From assembly GCA_963976435.1 (NCBI GenBank), contig CAXBKQ010000009.1:62001-126000 (forward strand): 64,000 nucleotides of DNA. Direction: 5' to 3'. Positions within the stretch are counted from its first letter, which is position 1, and each line of letters starts with the position of its first letter. The notes below the pieces were generated by a model. The model did no database searches. It was not told the DNA's origin and saw only the letters and a list, made by a program, of their open reading frames with translations. This document shows, piece after piece, positions 61,678 through 64,000 of the stretch. This stretch comes from CAKZNE01 sp963976435 (GTDB taxonomy: Bacteria; Bacteroidota; Bacteroidia; Flavobacteriales; Schleiferiaceae). Made by a program: the position numbers and the translations under genes.

Positions 61678-63450
61678 ATGGCGGCACACGACGAACACGA
61701 TCATCATCACGAACAATCTTTTGTTGAGAAATTTGTTTTCAGTACTGATCATAAAATGATTGCAAAGCAATTCCTGATCACAGGTATGGTGATGGGAATT
61801 ATTGGGGTGGCAATGTCTTTGCTTTTCCGTCTGCAATTAGCTTGGCCAGAAAAAGAATGGCCTATTCTTGAAGCCCTTTTAGGAAAATGGGGAGCTGATG
61901 GAGTAATGGATCCAAATATTTATTTAGCATTGGTAACCATCCATGGTACTATCATGGTGTTTTTTGTATTAACTGCTGGTTTAAGTGGTACATTCTCCAA
62001 TCTCTTAATTCCACTTCAAATAGGTGCCCGTGATATGGCATCTGGATTTATCAACATGCTTTCTTACTGGTTCTTTTTTGCTTCCAGTGTGGTTATGGTT
62101 GCCTCTCTTTTTGTAGAAAGTGGACCTGCTGCTGCAGGATGGACAATTTACCCGCCTTTAAGTGCCTTACCACAAGCGATGCCAGGTTCGGGTATGGGTA
62201 TGACCCTTTGGTTAGTGAGTATGTCTTTGTTTATTGTTTCCTCTTTGTTGGGAGCATTAAATTATATTGTAACTGTACTTAATCTTAGAACTAAAGGAAT
62301 GTCTATGACAAGATTGCCACTTACAATTTGGGCATTCTTTACCACTGCAATTTTAGGTGTACTTTCTTTTCCAGTTCTTTTCTCCGCTGCCTTATTGTTA
62401 ATTTTTGATAGAAGTTTAGGAACTAGTTTCTACCTGTCTGATATTATGGTGGCTGGCGAAGTTTTAACCAATCAAGGAGGAAGCCCTATTTTATTCCAAC
62501 ACCTTTTTTGGTTCCTAGGACACCCAGAAGTATACATTATTATCTTACCAGCATTCGGTATTACCTCTGAAGTAATTTCTACAAATGCTAGAAAACCAAT
62601 TTTTGGCTATAGAGCAATGGTTGGTTCAATTTTGGCAATTGCATTTTTATCCTTTATAGTTTGGGGACACCATATGTTTATTACCGGTATGAGTCCTTTC
62701 CTTGGATCAGTGTTTACCTTTACAACCCTATTAATTGCGATTCCTTCTGCCGTAAAAGCCTTTAACTATATTACTACTCTTTGGAAAGGTAACTTGAGGT
62801 TAACCCCTGCAATGTTATTTTCTATTGGACTTGTTTCTACCTTTATTACTGGAGGATTAACTGGATTGATTTTAGGAGATTCAGCACTGGATATCAATGT
62901 TCATGACACTTATTTTGTTGTAGCTCACTTCCATATCGTAATGGGATTGTCAGCAATTTTTGGAATGTTCGCCGGTGTTTACCATTGGTTTCCAAAATTG
63001 TTTGGAAGACGTATGAGTAAATCCATGGGCTATATCCATTTTTGGATAACATTCGTTTGTGCTTATGGTGTATTTTTCCCCATGCACTTTTTAGGAATGG
63101 CAGGATTGCCAAGGAGGTATTATACCAACACTTCATTCCCTATGTTTGATGATCTTGCGGATATCAATGTAATTGTAAGTGTGTTTGCCATTGTTGGTGG
63201 TATTGCTCAGGTAATTTTCTTATTCAACTTCTTTTACAGCGCTGTTAGAGGAAAAAAATCGAGCCGCAACCCATGGAAATCTAACACTATGGAATGGACA
63301 ACTCCAGTAGAACATATTCATGGAAACTGGCCAGGAGATATTCCAGAAGTTCATCGTTGGGCCTATGACTATAGCAAACCAGGAATGGATGAAGATTTTG
63401 TTTCTCAAATCGAACCCCTTAAACCTGGCGAAGAGGAAGGAGGTCATTAA
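61678..63450 (+). CDS. ctaD: Cytochrome c oxidase subunit I
   Basis: 590 residues with twelve or more helices; the haem a/a3-CuB core of an A-type oxidase. Visible: low-spin haem His in VTIHGTIMVF (about 81-90), CuB and Tyr-His region GHPEVYIIILPAFG (about 280-293) with the cross-linked Tyr in the GHPEVY motif, HH pair in WGHHMFITGM, and haem ligands in HDTYFVVAHFHIVMG. The N-terminus is His/Glu-rich (MAAHDEHDHHHEQSF). Subunits III and IV are not present here. It closes the act-cox operon and is followed by a strong terminator. Confidence 0.97.
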   Translation: MAAHDEHDHHHEQSFVEKFVFSTDHKMIAKQFLITGMVMGIIGVAMSLLFRLQLAWPEKEWPILEALLGKWGADGVMDPNIYLALVTIHGTIMVFFVLTAGLSGTFSNLLIPLQIGARDMASGFINMLSYWFFFASSVVMVASLFVESGPAAAGWTIYPPLSALPQAMPGSGMGMTLWLVSMSLFIVSSLLGALNYIVTVLNLRTKGMSMTRLPLTIWAFFTTAILGVLSFPVLFSAALLLIFDRSLGTSFYLSDIMVAGEVLTNQGGSPILFQHLFWFLGHPEVYIIILPAFGITSEVISTNARKPIFGYRAMVGSILAIAFLSFIVWGHHMFITGMSPFLGSVFTFTTLLIAIPSAVKAFNYITTLWKGNLRLTPAMLFSIGLVSTFITGGLTGLILGDSALDINVHDTYFVVAHFHIVMGLSAIFGMFAGVYHWFPKLFGRRMSKSMGYIHFWITFVCAYGVFFPMHFLGMAGLPRRYYTNTSFPMFDDLADINVIVSVFAIVGGIAQVIFLFNFFYSAVRGKKSSRNPWKSNTMEWTTPVEHIHGNWPGDIPEVHRWAYDYSKPGMDEDFVSQIEPLKPGEEEGGH

Positions 63451-63473
63451 ATTTGATGAGTTTTAAAATATTG

Positions 63474-63499
63474 AAAGCGGGACATTTGTCCCGCTTTTT
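63474..63499 (+). terminator. Terminator of the act-cox operon
   Basis: AAAGCGGGACA-TT-TGTCCCGCTTT, a perfect 11-bp stem followed by TT, 23 nt after the ctaD stop. Confidence 0.92.
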
Positions 63500-63503
63500 G
63501 TTT

Positions 63504-63537
63504 TAAAAAAAGGCCTGAACATAATGTTGTTCAGACC
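63504..63537 (-). terminator. Second, reverse-oriented hairpin
   Basis: AAGGCCTGAACA and TGTTCAGACCTT pair with one mismatch; the plus-strand A-run before it becomes a T-run on the minus strand. It would stop leftward transcription from the 63560-63709 remnant. Confidence 0.65.
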
Positions 63538-63559
63538 TTCTACAAAATTGACTATTAAT

Positions 63560-63709
63560 TCAATTTAGCGGTGTTGGTAGAGTTTTCAATTTCTTCCTTT
63601 TCCTTAATTGAACAACAAGTCATATCAAACCAATAAATAAAGCGCTGCCTGTGACCAGTATTGAAAACTGACCTACTTTATTAGAGTTCAATAATAAGGG
63701 CTTTAAAAA
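63560..63709 (-). pseudogene. Possible decayed small membrane protein gene
   Basis: On the minus strand one frame reads FLKPLLLLNSNKVGQF, then SILVTGSALFIGLI, a TGA stop at 63620-63622, and then LVVQLRKRKKLKTLPTPLN to a second stop at 63560. A hydrophobic helix followed by a basic tail is what a small single-pass membrane protein looks like, and the reading continues sensibly across the TGA. No ATG opens it. A matching reverse hairpin lies just downstream. The alternative is chance; support is weak. The rest of the 63451-63829 gap holds only the terminators and the ruvB promoter. Confidence 0.3.
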
Positions 63710-63801
63710 TTATGTTCTGTAGAAAGTCACTTAATTAAAAGTAGATTAATAACTACAATTTCAGGAGAATCAATTATGTTATAGATATCTTACTTAAATT
63801 A

Positions 63802-63809
63802 TACCTTTG
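63802..63809 (+). promoter_or_regulatory. -7 promoter element of ruvB
   Basis: TACCTTTG (TAnnTTTG), 20 nt before the ruvB ATG, downstream of the operon terminators, which makes a new promoter necessary. Confidence 0.55.
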
Positions 63810-63829
63810 TTTAAAGACTAGAAAAATTA

Positions 63830-64000
63830 ATGGATCGATTGGTAGATGCTAGTTCCGAGGGCTATTCCTCGGAAGAGTTTGAAATAGAGAAAAAGCTAAG
63901 GCCTATTAGCTTTGCAGATTTTGCGGGACAAGATAAGGTTCTCGAGAATCTAGAAATATTTGTAGCCGCCGCCAATCAAAGGGATGAGGCTTTAGATCAT
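63830..64000 (+). CDS. ruvB: Holliday junction helicase RuvB, N-terminal part (cut by window edge)
   Basis: 57 codons from the ATG at 63830 to the edge. After a short leader the sequence reads LRPISFADFAGQDKVLENL then EIFVAAANQRDEALDH, the standard RuvB N-terminal segment (LRPxxFxDFxGQ..ENL.IF..AA..R.E.LDH), just ahead of the Walker A motif, which is beyond the window. RuvB is the AAA+ motor that migrates Holliday junctions with RuvA. ctaD followed by ruvB is an order I associate with Flavobacteriia. Confidence 0.93.
   Translation, partial: MDRLVDASSEGYSSEEFEIEKKLRPISFADFAGQDKVLENLEIFVAAANQRDEALDH

Noticed and set aside
1..64000. CRISPR arrays, tRNA/rRNA genes, insertion sequences, defence islands
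   Set aside because: No regularly spaced repeats, no tRNA-like cloverleaf with CCA-end context, no transposase and no defence-gene signature found by reading; a tool-based scan (tRNAscan, Infernal) would be decisive.

Overview
The window is an AT-rich, densely coding chromosomal segment from a Bacteroidota bacterium, almost certainly class Flavobacteriia. The evidence is three proteins or remnants with type IX secretion (T9SS) C-terminal sorting tails, a complete alternative complex III (act) operon joined to cytochrome c oxidase genes, a MurF-alanine racemase fusion, the DUF4271-hemD-rnpA-S41 and ftsX-DUF3098-uppP-truB gene orders, and repeated copies of the Bacteroidota -7 promoter element TAnnTTTG just upstream of start codons. 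A family nearer Cryomorphaceae/Schleiferiaceae than Flavobacteriaceae is only a guess. I see no tRNA or rRNA gene, no IS element, no prophage, no CRISPR array and no island: this is mainly housekeeping DNA.

Layout. 1-8.4 kb: a cut-off GyrI-like gene, a T9SS repeat protein, dCMP deaminase coupled to an S41 protease, a Glu/Ala-rich lipoprotein, glycyl-tRNA synthetase, a remnant T9SS tail fused head-on to a second T9SS protein, and a MarC-family protein. 8.5-16 kb: a DUF3109 protein, nrdB-nrdA, small unknown genes including two tiny membrane peptides absent from length-filtered gene calls, an HTH regulator and a small envelope protein. 16-24 kb: an M20 peptidase, a large LruC-domain lipoprotein, acyl-CoA dehydrogenase-apt, a choice-of-anchor V T9SS protein, then DUF4271-hemD-rnpA-S41 protease. 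26-33.7 kb (minus strand): O-antigen ligase-like protein, dnaG, mscS, polyprenyl synthase, rlmN, queA. 34.5-38 kb: tdk overlapping the murF-alr fusion, and a LOG-family protein. 38-43.6 kb: M1 aminopeptidase lipoprotein, small proteins, truB-uppP-DUF3098-ftsX. 43.8-50.8 kb: a SPOR-like anchored protein, a sirtuin, and rimP-nusA-infB. 51.4-63.5 kb: a SPOR protein diverging from actABCDEF, a 45-residue ORF, coxB and ctaD. The window ends in ruvB.

How the genes work together. The 12-kb act-cox operon encodes a quinol-to-oxygen electron chain: ActB/ActC oxidise quinol, ActA and ActE carry electrons on c-type haems, and CoxB/CtaD reduce oxygen. A 45-codon membrane ORF sits 2 nt after actF and is the best candidate here for an undescribed component. 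dCMP deaminase, NrdAB and thymidine kinase supply deoxynucleotides. MurF-Alr, UppP, FtsX, polyprenyl synthase, the O-antigen ligase and the SPOR proteins serve the envelope. RimP-NusA-IF2 form the classical transcription/translation operon, here preceded by a promoter-like element and a terminator-like hairpin lying inside the end of the sirtuin ORF. A recurring oddity is loss of structural zinc ligands in three otherwise intact proteins: primase, thymidine kinase and sirtuin.
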